Position numbers and translations under genes: made by a program | DNA from: Elusimicrobium minutum Pei191 | Lineage (GTDB): Bacteria > Elusimicrobiota > Elusimicrobia > Elusimicrobiales > Elusimicrobiaceae | DNA length: 64,000 nucleotides | Assembly: GCF_000020145.1 (NCBI RefSeq) | Contig: NC_010644.1 | Coordinates: forward strand, 1,054,001-1,118,000 | Reading direction: 5' to 3' | Notes under the pieces: model-generated | Seen by the model: the letters and a program-made list of their open reading frames with translations, nothing else | Told to the model about the DNA's origin: nothing | Databases searched by the model: none | Part shown: positions 23,041 to 32,450 of the stretch, one piece after another | How positions within the stretch are numbered: position 1 is the first letter of the stretch | Layout: every line of letters begins with the position of its first letter

Positions 23041-23178
23041 ATGAGCCTTCCAACAGATACATGCAAAAAATGTAATAAAACTATTTCCCCTACCCAAACA
23101 GGAAAAACCAAATTTACATACCGCTGTAACACATGTAATTTGATATGGGCTAAAAAAGTTCTTAACCCAAAGAAATAA
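23041..23178 (+). CDS. Small zinc-ribbon protein (45 aa)
   Basis: 45 residues with two knuckles (CKKCNKTISP and CNTCNLIW) and a basic end, preceded by AGGAG eleven bases before the ATG. It is the first gene outside the prophage block, with an AT-rich promoter region to its left (TATAAT near 22921). Function unknown; possibly nucleic-acid binding. Confidence 0.6.
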   Translation: MSLPTDTCKKCNKTISPTQTGKTKFTYRCNTCNLIWAKKVLNPKK

Positions 23179-23245
23179 CAAACATAAATGCCCCTTAGAA
23201 ACTTTCCAGATACTCATAAAATTTACTAAGTAACGGAAGCCATTT

Positions 23246-23295
23246 CTAAAACAGAAAACTCACTGGTCTAAGAATTGGTGAGTTTTTTGTTTTAG
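23246..23295. terminator. Bidirectional terminator between convergent genes
   Basis: CTAAAACAGAAAACTCAC pairs with GTGAGTTTTTTGTTTTAG with one mismatch (18-base arms). T-runs flank both sides, so it serves the zinc-ribbon gene and the opposing barrel gene. Confidence 0.8.
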
Positions 23296-23310
23296 ACTTT
23301 TGTCATAAGT

Positions 23311-23907
23311 TTAAAAGAAATATATCTTAACTCCCGCAAAGCCTTCAAGCCCGGTAAAATCCCGGTACATTCCGTTATTAGATATCTTGGCGTCAAAGTT
23401 ATAGCCGACATCCAAACCTACACCTATAAGCTTTACTATCCTCCACTCCACGCCTGCAGCCGCATGAGGAAAGATTTCTGTCTCTGTTCCGCTCAGGTTA
23501 TCTATATCATTTTGGAATTTAAGGCTGGCCCAGGTGGCGCCGCCACCAATCCAAAAATGAACACCCGTCTCATTAGGAGCATATTTATAATAAACCGTTA
23601 AAGGAACAGTTATTGTGTTTTTAAGCAATAAATCCTCATGCACGGTTTTATCCTCGGAATCTATTTTACCGAAGGAATTTAACCCCACTTTAACACCTAT
23701 TCTGCTGGAGTGTCCGGAGTTAAAGTCATATCCTATTTCCGCGCCAATGATACCGTCCCGGTCAGAATAAGAATAATCTCCGTTCATAAGATCTCTGACG
23801 TTATCGTCGCTGGCGCCGATACCGCCCTTTACTCCCACAAATACTTCCGCATTTGCAGATAAACTCATTAATATAAGCGCAAATACCGCTATCGCTGTTT
23901 TTTTCAT
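23311..23907 (-). CDS. Outer-membrane beta-barrel protein (OmpA/OmpW-like)
   Basis: 198 residues with a signal peptide ending SLSANA. Alternating aromatic/hydrophobic strands (VFVGVKGGIGAS, IIGAEIGYDF, SRIGVKVGLNSF, IGVGLDVGYNF) and a C-terminal Phe (GVKIYFF) mark an eight-stranded barrel recognised by BAM. No peptidoglycan-binding domain. A monocistronic gene, separated from its neighbours by terminators. Confidence 0.8.
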   Translation of the reverse strand: MKKTAIAVFALILMSLSANAEVFVGVKGGIGASDDNVRDLMNGDYSYSDRDGIIGAEIGYDFNSGHSSRIGVKVGLNSFGKIDSEDKTVHEDLLLKNTITVPLTVYYKYAPNETGVHFWIGGGATWASLKFQNDIDNLSGTETEIFPHAAAGVEWRIVKLIGVGLDVGYNFDAKISNNGMYRDFTGLEGFAGVKIYFF

Positions 23908-24025
23908 TTTTTCTCCCTTTTCATTTAATTACAATTAGAGTAGACCTTAATAAAAGTGATATAGCAAGCAATTCCTTACACTAGGAAGAATGCTTTTAGA
24001 CTATATAAAAATTCATTTTGCGCAA

Positions 24026-24061
24026 AACATACTAGTACTGTTAAACTTTGCATAGTATGTT
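24026..24061. promoter_or_regulatory. Inverted repeat upstream of the DUF1328 gene
   Basis: AACATACTA (24026-24034) and TAGTATGTT (24053-24061) form a perfect 9-base inverted repeat with 18 bases between. The spacing fits a dimeric regulator site controlling the gene at 24138. Confidence 0.45.
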
Positions 24062-24137
24062 AGAGTATATTAAGGGGGTAGTTTTTTAACAAGATTAAAA
24101 TAATAATTTAAAAATAAAAAACTGGGGAGGTAAGCTT

Positions 24138-24296
24138 ATGTTTAAATGGGCGATAGTATTTTTTATAGTAGCCGTAGGTGCGGCGTTTCTTGGGTTTGGG
24201 GAAGTATCGGGCACTGCGGCTTGGATAGGTAAAATTGTCTTGATAGTGGCGGTAATTTTATTTATACTTTCTTTAATTTTCGGGAGACGTAAATAG
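24138..24296 (+). CDS. DUF1328 (YtjA-like) small membrane protein (52 aa)
   Basis: 52 residues with two hydrophobic helices around GFGEVSGTAAWIGKI and a basic end (FGRRK). This is the compact DUF1328 pattern known from stress-induced inner-membrane proteins. Ribosome site GGGGAGG precedes the ATG, and a strong palindromic terminator follows. The inverted repeat upstream suggests regulated expression. Confidence 0.82.
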   Translation: MFKWAIVFFIVAVGAAFLGFGEVSGTAAWIGKIVLIVAVILFILSLIFGRRK

Positions 24297-24309
24297 AACC
24301 ATTGTTCAT

Positions 24310-24331
24310 AAGGCCGCGCTAGCGCGGCCTT
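24310..24331 (+). terminator. Perfect palindromic terminator
   Basis: AAGGCCGCGCT/AGCGCGGCCTT is a 22-base perfect palindrome followed by TATTTTT. It ends the DUF1328 transcript. Confidence 0.8.
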
Positions 24332-24444
24332 TATTTTTGCACTACAAAACCCCTTTTTATAACCGTAATATACCTTGTTATCTAGTTATCAAGATAGTCC
24401 TAAAACCTACTAAGTAAAGAAAGGCATTTATTTATAAACCGGAC

Positions 24445-24478
24445 AAAAAATACCGCGCAATATTGCGCGGTATTTTTT
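24445..24478 (-). terminator. Terminator of the TIKI/ChaN-like gene
   Basis: TACCGCGCAAT/ATTGCGCGGTA (24451-24472) with A-run and T-run flanks, starting two bases after the stop of the gene to its right. Confidence 0.85.
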
Positions 24479-24479
24479 A

Positions 24480-25724
24480 TTACTGGTAGGACGAGGTTTC
24501 ATCAAAATATAATAAATAATCAAACCCATCTGTATTTGGGTCCAGTTTTAGAGCAAATTTTTTGCTTGATGCTTTTGTTGCTTCAAAACGGATATAATCT
24601 GAATAATCTAAAAATTCGTCTTTAGCGGAAGCGCCAAACAATATTTCTCCTTCTCTCCACGGTTTCCCGCCAACAATTGTTACAGAGAGTATTTCCTTTT
24701 CTGGTATATATTGTTTTAGAATAGAAGGAATGCTGTACTTTACGTTATAATAAGCAAGCGCAAGAGAATTATCAACATTACTTTTTATTATATGGCCCAT
24801 ACCTGCGATCACAACAATCTTATTTTCTTGAGCAGAAGCCAAAGAAGAGATAAAGGAGACGGCAATTCTATTTCTAGTAGAAACACTTCCGTTTGAATCA
24901 TAGGCGTAACAATAAATTTCAGGAGATTCTTTTAGTATCAAATACGTCAAATAAATCCAATGCTTTAGTTGTTCATGTGTCGCAATGTTGGGATAGTGTT
25001 CCTTAGCATACACAACGGCAGCGTTCAATAATTCTTTTTCATCTTGAATAATATTAATGTTTTGTTTTAGAAAATCATATCCAAAATTTACACTTTCATC
25101 AAACTCAAGTAATAGATGTGTTATTTTATCTTCTTCTTTGGCGGTTTTGTTGTAAGCAATGATGTTTTTTACCATAGATACTGAAGGGGATCTATATACG
25201 TGATTTTCACCCAAAAGAATAATTCTGCTCTTTAATACTTCAAAAGGATTTTGCATTTTAATGGTGTTTTTTACTTTAGAAGCATAGTGTTTTTTAATTT
25301 TTTCAGGGGATAGCATCAATCTTTCTATAGTTTCTATATATCCTGGGCGATAATCTTGGGATATCACAGGTTTGGAGTTTTCTAGCGATAACTTAGCTAT
25401 GACGTCAGAAAGGAATTCTTTCTCTTTGTTTGATATCTTATTTTTTTGCAGCCTTGTTTGCAAGGCCTCAATTTTTTTTGAAATTCCTTTGCCATCCTCT
25501 TTAAAAATTCGACTTTTATAATTGGAAGCATTGGATGGATGAAGGGTTAGTATCTGTTCAATATCTATATTTTTGAGGTTAATAGCTTGGTTTGTTGGGA
25601 AAAGATCTTGCAAAGAACTGATTTCAGTATTCAATTCTTTATTAGAATTTTTTTTTGGATTGTTTTGCGCAAATATGGAAATGCACAATATAAGCAACCC
25701 TGAAAAGATAATTAGTTTTTTCAT
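24480..25724 (-). CDS. Secreted TIKI/ChaN/EreA-superfamily protein
   Basis: 414 residues from the ATG at 25724 (GGAGGTAGT before it). A signal peptide (KKLIIFSGLLILCISIFA) is followed by a Lys/Asn-rich region, then the superfamily core: RIILLGENHVYRSPS (GExH metal-binding type), THLLLEFDESVNFG and IVVIAGMGHIIKS. Members include haem-uptake ChaN, erythromycin esterase and TIKI peptidases. Only the fold is clear, not the substrate. A second, divergent member lies at 40866. The promoter region holds a 14-base inverted repeat. Confidence 0.65.
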   Translation of the reverse strand: MKKLIIFSGLLILCISIFAQNNPKKNSNKELNTEISSLQDLFPTNQAINLKNIDIEQILTLHPSNASNYKSRIFKEDGKGISKKIEALQTRLQKNKISNKEKEFLSDVIAKLSLENSKPVISQDYRPGYIETIERLMLSPEKIKKHYASKVKNTIKMQNPFEVLKSRIILLGENHVYRSPSVSMVKNIIAYNKTAKEEDKITHLLLEFDESVNFGYDFLKQNINIIQDEKELLNAAVVYAKEHYPNIATHEQLKHWIYLTYLILKESPEIYCYAYDSNGSVSTRNRIAVSFISSLASAQENKIVVIAGMGHIIKSNVDNSLALAYYNVKYSIPSILKQYIPEKEILSVTIVGGKPWREGEILFGASAKDEFLDYSDYIRFEATKASSKKFALKLDPNTDGFDYLLYFDETSSYQ

Positions 25725-25786
25725 ACTACCTCCATATAAGAAAATTCCATATATAAACATAGCATATAGAGAGAGATAAAAACAGG

Positions 25787-25822
25787 GGTCTAAAGACCTA
25801 CTTTATTATAGGTATTTAGACC
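25787..25822 (-). promoter_or_regulatory. Inverted repeat upstream of the TIKI/ChaN-like gene
   Basis: GGTCTAAAGACCTA (25787-25800) and TAGGTATTTAGACC (25809-25822) pair with one mismatch around an eight-base loop. The left arm also contains the smaller palindrome GTCTAAAGAC. It may be an operator or a leader hairpin; it lies 63 bases before the ATG. The remaining gap to 26017 holds a weak CATAGT/ACTATG repeat (25901-25919) and no gene that I can see. Confidence 0.45.
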
Positions 25823-26017
25823 TATGTTGCAGTCATAAGCATATTAATTCACTCCACAGAAATCTGTCTTTAAGATATGAAAGAACATAATTTTAAAAAG
25901 CATAGTTTTTTATACTATGTTTATACGCGGCAGGCATTTCAAAGCCGCGCAATCGTGCTACTTATTTATTTAACATAGAGCGCGGATAATATCCTTTTTG
26001 TGTTTAAAACACAAAAT

Positions 26018-26052
26018 AAAAACCGCGGCTCTTACAAAACGCCGCGGTTTTT
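26018..26052 (-). terminator. Terminator of the outer-membrane gene at 26072
   Basis: AAAAACCGCGGC (26018-26029) pairs with GCCGCGGTTTTT (26041-26052); A/T-runs lie on both sides. Confidence 0.85.
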
Positions 26053-26071
26053 ATATATAAATTAACACTGT

Positions 26072-26968
26072 TTAAAATAAAGCTTTCATTTTTAAACCTA
26101 AGTTATAAGGCTTTTTATCTACCGCTATATCAAATATCTGCTCACGGTAAAAAGCGCTAAAAGCCACGGTTTGGGTTAAACTGAAATCATAAGAAACCCC
26201 GTAAACTATATTTGTATAATTCCTTTCCGTATCAGGCTGGCTGTTGCCGCCAACATCTATAATAGAGCTGTGGTAATTATAATCAAAATCAAAACCCAGC
26301 GCATGCTTTTCGGTCAGATAATATCTGCCGCTGAAACCCGCCCAAAAATACCATTGGTTTTCAAAATTATCAACAAGCTCTATGGCTGATATATATCCCC
26401 CTCCGGCCCTAAGAGCAAAAGAAATATTGTCAACTTTTTTACCGGTTAAAAAATAAAGGTAATATTCGTCTGCACCTAAAGCGGGGCCGCTGTTTATGTC
26501 TACCGTTGGCGCACCGCCCGTTATGTCAAAACTTTTCTCGTTTTTAAGGTAGCTGTCAAAAACAGAAACCCTTGCGTACGCCACAACATCTAACAGCATA
26601 TTTTGCCCTATATCATCGCTTATCCTGTAGCGAAGAGTTAACTCCGGGTCAGTAAAACCGGACTTGCTTAAATCATCCGAAGTTAAGGCCGGGTTGGCGT
26701 CGATATCCACTTTGCCGTAGCCAATTCCTAGACTTATGTAAAGATTATCCGCTACAGCGTAACCTATGGTTTGTTTAACCGTATATATTTTTGGATCGGA
26801 CGCAAACATTGGAAAATTACTCCCAAGACCGCGGTAAAGTTTATTTAAAGAAAACTCTGTTTCCGACACGAAATTCCCTTTTTTAGGCATAAACAAAGGG
26901 TCGGCAATTTGAGCATAGGAAACTATGCTTGTTACGATAAAAATAAACGCTGCAAAAACTCTCCTCAT
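26072..26968 (-). CDS. Outer-membrane beta-barrel protein (298 aa)
   Basis: A signal peptide (FAAFIFIVTSIVSYA) is followed by repeated amphipathic strands (NLYISLGIGYGKVDI, FALRAGGGYISAIEL, WYFWAGFSGRYYL, HALGFDFDYNYHS) and a C-terminal Phe (KMKALF). It is probably a 12-14-stranded barrel of the meta-pathway/porin-like type, but no specific family or substrate is recognised. Monocistronic, with its own terminator. Confidence 0.75.
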   Translation of the reverse strand: MRRVFAAFIFIVTSIVSYAQIADPLFMPKKGNFVSETEFSLNKLYRGLGSNFPMFASDPKIYTVKQTIGYAVADNLYISLGIGYGKVDIDANPALTSDDLSKSGFTDPELTLRYRISDDIGQNMLLDVVAYARVSVFDSYLKNEKSFDITGGAPTVDINSGPALGADEYYLYFLTGKKVDNISFALRAGGGYISAIELVDNFENQWYFWAGFSGRYYLTEKHALGFDFDYNYHSSIIDVGGNSQPDTERNYTNIVYGVSYDFSLTQTVAFSAFYREQIFDIAVDKKPYNLGLKMKALF

Positions 26969-27352
26969 ATACTAAAGCCTCCTCCAAATATTTTGACTGC
27001 AACCTATTCTACAACATATTTAAATAAAATAATTAATATTAATTACTAAAAAACAACAACTAAGGATTTTTCCCTCCTGTATTTTTATAGAAACTTGAGT
27101 GTATAATGGCTCTTAAATTAATAAAATGCCGCCTCAAAGAGAAAATAGCTTTAAAACCCGCCTGATACTGTAAACAAAAAGTTAATTATAATAAAAAAAC
27201 CCCGCTGGTTTAAGAGGGGTTTTAGCAAATATATCAATTTCATTTAAACGCATATCCGCAGGTTTTGCAATCTTTATTTTAAGTTTGCCATTATTCCCGC
27301 AATACGTTTTGGAATAAGTGCTTTTAACAAAAATTAACTTGAGGAAGAGTTA
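26969..27352. other. Intergenic region with one terminator, no gene seen
   Basis: AT-rich. AAAACCCC (27196-27203) and GGGGTTTT (27216-27223) form a hairpin with flanking A-run that can end the NRPS operon about 130 bases after the MFS stop. A -10-like TATAAT sits at about 27115 before a 19-codon frame without ribosome site, which I do not call. Confidence 0.6.
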
Positions 27353-28576
27353 TTAAGGCTCTCTTTTTTTTTGTTCCGGTTTTAAAATATAAACCCCCGC
27401 AAATCCCGCCAAAATCACTATTGTTAAAATCAGATATCCGTCGGTAACTTTAAACACGTCCATATAATAACCTATAAAATAAACCAACGCGGCCTGAAAA
27501 ACGGTTGTAATTGCCGTTAAAAACACAATGGTGCGCCCAAGAAATTCTTTGCCGGTAAGCTCCATAAATTTAGCGTTTAAAATAATTCTTAAAGAAGCTA
27601 TAAACAAACCGCTTAGAAATATCGCGATATAAAAACCCGCCACAAATCTGTTTAATGAGAAACTAAAAAGCACCGCGGCAGATAAAACAAATAAAACAAA
27701 CTGCAGGAGTTCTTTTTTTATAAATGACGAAACCCACGCTGTAAGAAAACCCGAAAGCAGCGCGCCGGAAGCAAAAAACATTTCCCCCGCTCCGTATACT
27801 CTTGAATCCTGCTTTAAAAACTGCTCAACATAACCGGGAATAACAGTATTAGACGCAGCGATAACTATACCTGGGAAAAACACTATTAAACCAAACAGCA
27901 GCAAAACTTTATTTTCTCTAAAATACCGCAAACCTTCTTTTAAATTTTCAAAATAGGTTTTCCCCGCGTGAGATTTGGAATTTAAATCCGTTCCGGCCAA
28001 ATCTTCATCTAACATAATGTAAGAAAGCAATAAAGTAAAAGAGGCGGTAAGCATAAGAACGTTAAACCCGAAACCGTGGTATATAAATCCGGTAGCCAGC
28101 GCCGCTAAAACTGCACCGCATTGTATTGCTATTTCAAAAACAGAATTGCCTTTAATAAGTTTTTGCGCGGGAGCAACTTGCGCCAAAGCGGCGCGGGAAA
28201 CCGCCGCATACAGCATCATAACAGGCATGCTTAACACAGCCAAACCGTAAATAAGAAAAATAACCGGAAAGTTCAAATAATTAAGCCCTGCCGCAGCAAT
28301 AAAAATAAATGCTTCTATAAGCAGACAAAACTTAAGTATTTTTATCTTATTATATTTATCAGCCAGAGAGCCGAAAAACAGCAACGCGCAAAAAGACGCT
28401 ATTAATGAAACCGCCCCATAAACACCTAAAATCCTGTTTTGCCCCGTAACGTTTATAATAAACCAGTTAACGCCGATAATACCTATATTAAGGCCTATAA
28501 ACGCCATTATATTGGCCTTTAAAAAACTACCCAGATTTTCACCTAAAATATTATTATAATATTGTTTTATTTTCAC
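27353..28576 (-). CDS. MFS exporter of the NRPS operon
   Basis: 407 residues with about twelve hydrophobic helices and a loop 2-3 motif GSLADKYNKIKILK, typical of the drug/siderophore exporter branch (EntS-like DHA3). It starts two bases after the NRPS stop, so the two are co-transcribed and probably translationally coupled. By context it exports the peptide made by the NRPS and ATP-grasp enzymes. Substrate not predictable. Confidence 0.82.
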   Translation of the reverse strand: MKIKQYYNNILGENLGSFLKANIMAFIGLNIGIIGVNWFIINVTGQNRILGVYGAVSLIASFCALLFFGSLADKYNKIKILKFCLLIEAFIFIAAAGLNYLNFPVIFLIYGLAVLSMPVMMLYAAVSRAALAQVAPAQKLIKGNSVFEIAIQCGAVLAALATGFIYHGFGFNVLMLTASFTLLLSYIMLDEDLAGTDLNSKSHAGKTYFENLKEGLRYFRENKVLLLFGLIVFFPGIVIAASNTVIPGYVEQFLKQDSRVYGAGEMFFASGALLSGFLTAWVSSFIKKELLQFVLFVLSAAVLFSFSLNRFVAGFYIAIFLSGLFIASLRIILNAKFMELTGKEFLGRTIVFLTAITTVFQAALVYFIGYYMDVFKVTDGYLILTIVILAGFAGVYILKPEQKKREP

Positions 28577-28578
28577 TG

Positions 28579-31500
28579 TTACTCATCCTTATTTATTCTG
28601 GCAATTATTTTCTCAAGCGCGCCGCCTTTCATAAAATCGTCATGAACAGCCTCTATTTTTATAATTTCCAAATTATTTACATATTTGGAAAAGCCGTTAT
28701 CAATTCTCCCAATCTCTTCTGTCTGGGCGGTAAAAAGCAATTCTCTTAACTCACCTTTAATCATTCTTGGAACAGGTGATATTTTTGTAGATTTAAACAA
28801 TATTACCTTACCGCCGTAAGGCTTGGGATTATAGGAAAAAATATCATTCATCATTCTTTTATTGTTTTCAACCAGCCTTTCTGTAAGGCCCAGCTTTTTA
28901 AATCTTTCAAACATAGGGTCATTTTTAAGATAGTCATGAAAGAAAGATGTTTGGTTTAATTTATCATTAAGCTTTTTTCTTTGCTCGGAATAATCAACGC
29001 CCGGATCTAGCAAAAAAAGTTTTTCAATACTTTCGCCTTGCGCGCTTAGTTGCGCGGCCATCTCATAAGCAACCAATCCTCCGAAGGACCATCCTCCCAA
29101 AATATACGGGCCTTGCGGCTTTACGGCATGCATATATTGAATATATTTTTTTGCAATATTTTCCACGCCTGCAATGATTTCCTTATCTTGGAAAAGGTTA
29201 TACGGCTCTATCCCGTAAAAAGGACAGTCTTTTCTTAACTTTCTTGCCAGCGGCAAATACGCTTCCGGCCCGGTGTTGCCCGTATGCACAAAAAACATAG
29301 GATTTTTGGCCCCTTTATCAGAGAAAACATGAATCATTGGAAAAGGGTTGTTTTTAGACAAATATTCGGATTGCTGCCTAAGTACCGGGTAACGAAAAAT
29401 TTCCGCGGGGTTAATTTTTTTATTAAAAATTTCCCTTATCCTTAAAACAAGTTCCGTTGTTGATAAAGAAGTTCCGCCAAGATCAAAAAAATTGTCATTA
29501 GCGCTTATTTTATCAAGTTTTATTCCCAAAATTTCAGCCCATATAATTGCAATTTCTTTTTCCGCAATGCCTTGAGGAGCGGCAAAATTATCTCTCCTGA
29601 CTACTCCGAATACCGGCGGCGGCAATTTGCGGTGAGCGACTTTACCGTTAGGATTAAAGGGAATAGCCTCAATCTGAGTTGTAGTGGCGGGCACCATATA
29701 AGAAGGAAGTTCCTGCTCAATAAACTTATGAAGCTCTGTTATATCAATTTTTTTATCCGCCACTATATAAGCAAGCGCTCTTTTACCGCCGCCCGGAGCG
29801 TCATTAGCAATAACAACCGCGTCTTTTACGGCGGGGTATGCGCGTATTCTGCCTTCTATTTCGGTAAGCTCAACCCTGAAACCGCGTATTTTTACCTGGG
29901 AATCACGCCTGCCCATAAAATCAATATCCCCGCCGGGTAAATATCTGGCTATATCGCCTGTTCGGTATATTTTGTCAAAACCCGCTTCACGGATAAAAGG
30001 ATTTTCCACAAATTTTTCTTTAGTTTCTTGGGGGTTATCCAAGTAACCTTTTGCAAGCTGCGGGCCTGCTATACAAAGTTCACCCACTACTCCTACGGGA
30101 GCTATGTTATTATATTTATCAAGCATAAAAATAGCGCTGTTAGGCACAGGCTTACCCAAAGGTATACGCTCATATAACTTATCAACTATAAACATACTGG
30201 CGCAGGCGGTGCACTCCGTGGGGCCGTAGCCGTTATATAAAAGATAGCCTTTTGGCGGTTCTAATGGAACCAAAGCTTCCCCGCCTACCATAAGGTATTT
30301 TAAAGAATTATTGCTTATTGTTTCGGCGAATTTGCGGCCCATTTGAGTTGTCATAAAAACGCTTGTTACGCTGTTTTTTTCAAAATAATCATTTAACCTG
30401 GTAAGGTCAAGTTTAAGTTCATCGGCTATTACATGCAGGCAAGAGCCGCAGTATAGGGAAGAAAAAATATCCATCATGGAAGCGTCAAAACCAAAGCTGG
30501 CGTAAGTTGCCATATTGTCTGTATTTTTAACGCCAAGCTTTTGCTTAACCCAAACGCACAAAGCCATAATGTTAGCATGCGTTATAATAACGCCTTTAGG
30601 AGTGCCTGTCGTGCCTGATGTATAAAGCACCACCGCGCAATCTGAAGGGGCTACGCCGGCAATATCTTTTTTATCTTCAGGCGATTTAAGAAAATAAATA
30701 TCTTTCGTAAGTAAAACACCGCATTCACATTCCGGCAAAAGATAAAGAAGATCCTCGTCGGCTATCAAAATTTTGGCTTTAGTTTGCTGCAACATAAATT
30801 TAAGCCTTTCGGGCGGATACACAAAATCAAAAGGCACATAAGCCGCGCCCGCTTTAACCGCGCCTAAAACACAAACGGGCATAAGCTCGCTTCGTTTTAC
30901 CAAAATAGCAATGCAGTCACCCTTTTTTACTCCCCTCTCCCTAAGTTTAGCGGCAATATTGTCAGAAATATTTTTTACCTGCTTATAAGTTAAAACTTTA
31001 TCCTCATATTTTATTGCGGGATTTTCGGGAAAATCTTTGGCGTTTTGCTCAAAAACGTCAATCACCGTCATTGTTTTATCATATTCTATTTCCGAACCTT
31101 TAAACTTTTTAAGAATATGGTTTCTTTGAGGCTCCGGAAGGAGTGAAATAGAAGAAAGTTTCTTTTCCTCACTGCCTTTTGCGGTTATATTTTTAATAAC
31201 AAATTCAAGCTGCTCTAAAATATTTTTAGGAATACGGCTTTCATAAAGAATATCCGAGTAGGACAAAACCAGCCTGATAATATCCCCCCGCCGCAGAAAT
31301 TCAAATTGTAAATCAACCGGGTAGCCTTCCGTATTACGCGGCTCCTGCCTGATTGTAAGGCCTGCCACATTCACGTCAGGAAACTCATATAAATAATTTA
31401 CGATAACATCAAATAGAGGATGCCTGCTTAAATCACGGCGCGACACAAAAGAAGAAACAAGCGAAGACAAAGGATAGGACTGGTTTTTTTTAGCTTCTTT

Positions 31501-32433
31501 TAAAAGGACTGCCGCTTCGGCAATAAAATCTTTTAAAAGCATATCCCCTTTTGGTTTTAAACGAAGCGGAATTATATTTGAAAACATACCTACAATATTT
31601 TTCGTTTCTTCCGTATCTCTGCCGCTCATGGCTGAACCGAATGTAATATCTTCACTCGCGCAATACTTGCCTATCGTTACCGCGCAGGCCGCCATTATAA
31701 TAACATAAGGCATTACGCCAAACTCTTTTGCTTTATTTAAAATCATGTTTGCTTCTATAACACTTTCCAAACGGCTGTTGCTTGCGGGCAGCACGTCAGG
31801 CCTTTTAGCTATTGCGATGGGCATGTCATTTTCAGGCACACCGTCAACGAAAATATTTTTAAAGAACTTTTTTTTCTTTTTAAGTTCTTCCTCATTGTTT
31901 TGTTGTGAAACGGCGAAGTCAAGATAATCAGCCTGTAAAGGAAGCTTTAGATTTTCATTTTCATAAAGCTGCCAAAGTTCATTTATAAAAATACTTATAC
32001 CTATGCCGTCAATAATTATGTGGTGCGCCTCAAAAAGAAAAATATTCTTTTTTTGTCCGACTTTAAAAAGAGTAAAGCGGAATAATTTATCATTGGAGAT
32101 ATCATACGGTTTATTGGAAGCGTTTATTTCTTCTTTAGCGAGTTGTAAGGAACATTCTTTGATTGTAAGAACATTTGATACTTTATCAAAAATTTTACGG
32201 ATAAATTTATTTTCCCGCAAAGGATAGTGGGAACGCATAATCCTATGCCTTTCAATAAGACGGCAAAGGGCTTTCTCAAACTTTATTTCGTCCAGCTCGC
32301 CCGTTATTGTAAACTCAAATTTAATGTTATATACAGTGCTGCCGGGGTTTATGCCGTATTCTGTAATTATTTGGCGTTCATTATATGTAAGGGGCCAAAC
32401 TTCGGGAGTTGTTTTTCTTTGTTGTATGGGCAT
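28579..32433 (-). CDS. Single-module nonribosomal peptide synthetase, C-A-PCP-TE
   Basis: 1284 residues. Condensation domain about 10-440 with intact HHIIIDG (137-143). Adenylation domain about 455-935 with LYTSGTTGTPKG (603-614), YGPTE (736-740), YRTGD (823-827) and the catalytic NPNGK Lys930. Carrier domain about 950-1025 with the phosphopantetheine Ser989 in LGGTSL. Thioesterase about 1045-1284 with GWSFG (Ser1116), LLDPG Asp1143 and His1264. All catalytic residues are present. By manual alignment to GrsA the specificity residues read approximately D-A-M-F-M-G-G-A-C-K, pointing to a hydrophobic amino acid. A terminal C domain without a loading module suggests the donor comes from elsewhere, perhaps the ATP-grasp partner. 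Confidence 0.93.
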   Translation of the reverse strand: MPIQQRKTTPEVWPLTYNERQIITEYGINPGSTVYNIKFEFTITGELDEIKFEKALCRLIERHRIMRSHYPLRENKFIRKIFDKVSNVLTIKECSLQLAKEEINASNKPYDISNDKLFRFTLFKVGQKKNIFLFEAHHIIIDGIGISIFINELWQLYENENLKLPLQADYLDFAVSQQNNEEELKKKKKFFKNIFVDGVPENDMPIAIAKRPDVLPASNSRLESVIEANMILNKAKEFGVMPYVIIMAACAVTIGKYCASEDITFGSAMSGRDTEETKNIVGMFSNIIPLRLKPKGDMLLKDFIAEAAVLLKEAKKNQSYPLSSLVSSFVSRRDLSRHPLFDVIVNYLYEFPDVNVAGLTIRQEPRNTEGYPVDLQFEFLRRGDIIRLVLSYSDILYESRIPKNILEQLEFVIKNITAKGSEEKKLSSISLLPEPQRNHILKKFKGSEIEYDKTMTVIDVFEQNAKDFPENPAIKYEDKVLTYKQVKNISDNIAAKLRERGVKKGDCIAILVKRSELMPVCVLGAVKAGAAYVPFDFVYPPERLKFMLQQTKAKILIADEDLLYLLPECECGVLLTKDIYFLKSPEDKKDIAGVAPSDCAVVLYTSGTTGTPKGVIITHANIMALCVWVKQKLGVKNTDNMATYASFGFDASMMDIFSSLYCGSCLHVIADELKLDLTRLNDYFEKNSVTSVFMTTQMGRKFAETISNNSLKYLMVGGEALVPLEPPKGYLLYNGYGPTECTACASMFIVDKLYERIPLGKPVPNSAIFMLDKYNNIAPVGVVGELCIAGPQLAKGYLDNPQETKEKFVENPFIREAGFDKIYRTGDIARYLPGGDIDFMGRRDSQVKIRGFRVELTEIEGRIRAYPAVKDAVVIANDAPGGGKRALAYIVADKKIDITELHKFIEQELPSYMVPATTTQIEAIPFNPNGKVAHRKLPPPVFGVVRRDNFAAPQGIAEKEIAIIWAEILGIKLDKISANDNFFDLGGTSLSTTELVLRIREIFNKKINPAEIFRYPVLRQQSEYLSKNNPFPMIHVFSDKGAKNPMFFVHTGNTGPEAYLPLARKLRKDCPFYGIEPYNLFQDKEIIAGVENIAKKYIQYMHAVKPQGPYILGGWSFGGLVAYEMAAQLSAQGESIEKLFLLDPGVDYSEQRKKLNDKLNQTSFFHDYLKNDPMFERFKKLGLTERLVENNKRMMNDIFSYNPKPYGGKVILFKSTKISPVPRMIKGELRELLFTAQTEEIGRIDNGFSKYVNNLEIIKIEAVHDDFMKGGALEKIIARINKDE

Positions 32434-32450
32434 GATAGGTTTCCTTAAAA

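Noticed and set aside
27109-27180. 19-codon frame after TATAAT in the gap before the MFS gene
   Set aside because: No ribosome site and no recognisable product; too short to support.
29572-29940. Plus-strand frame antisense to the NRPS
   Set aside because: Shadow of conserved A-domain codons; no ribosome site or recognisable protein.
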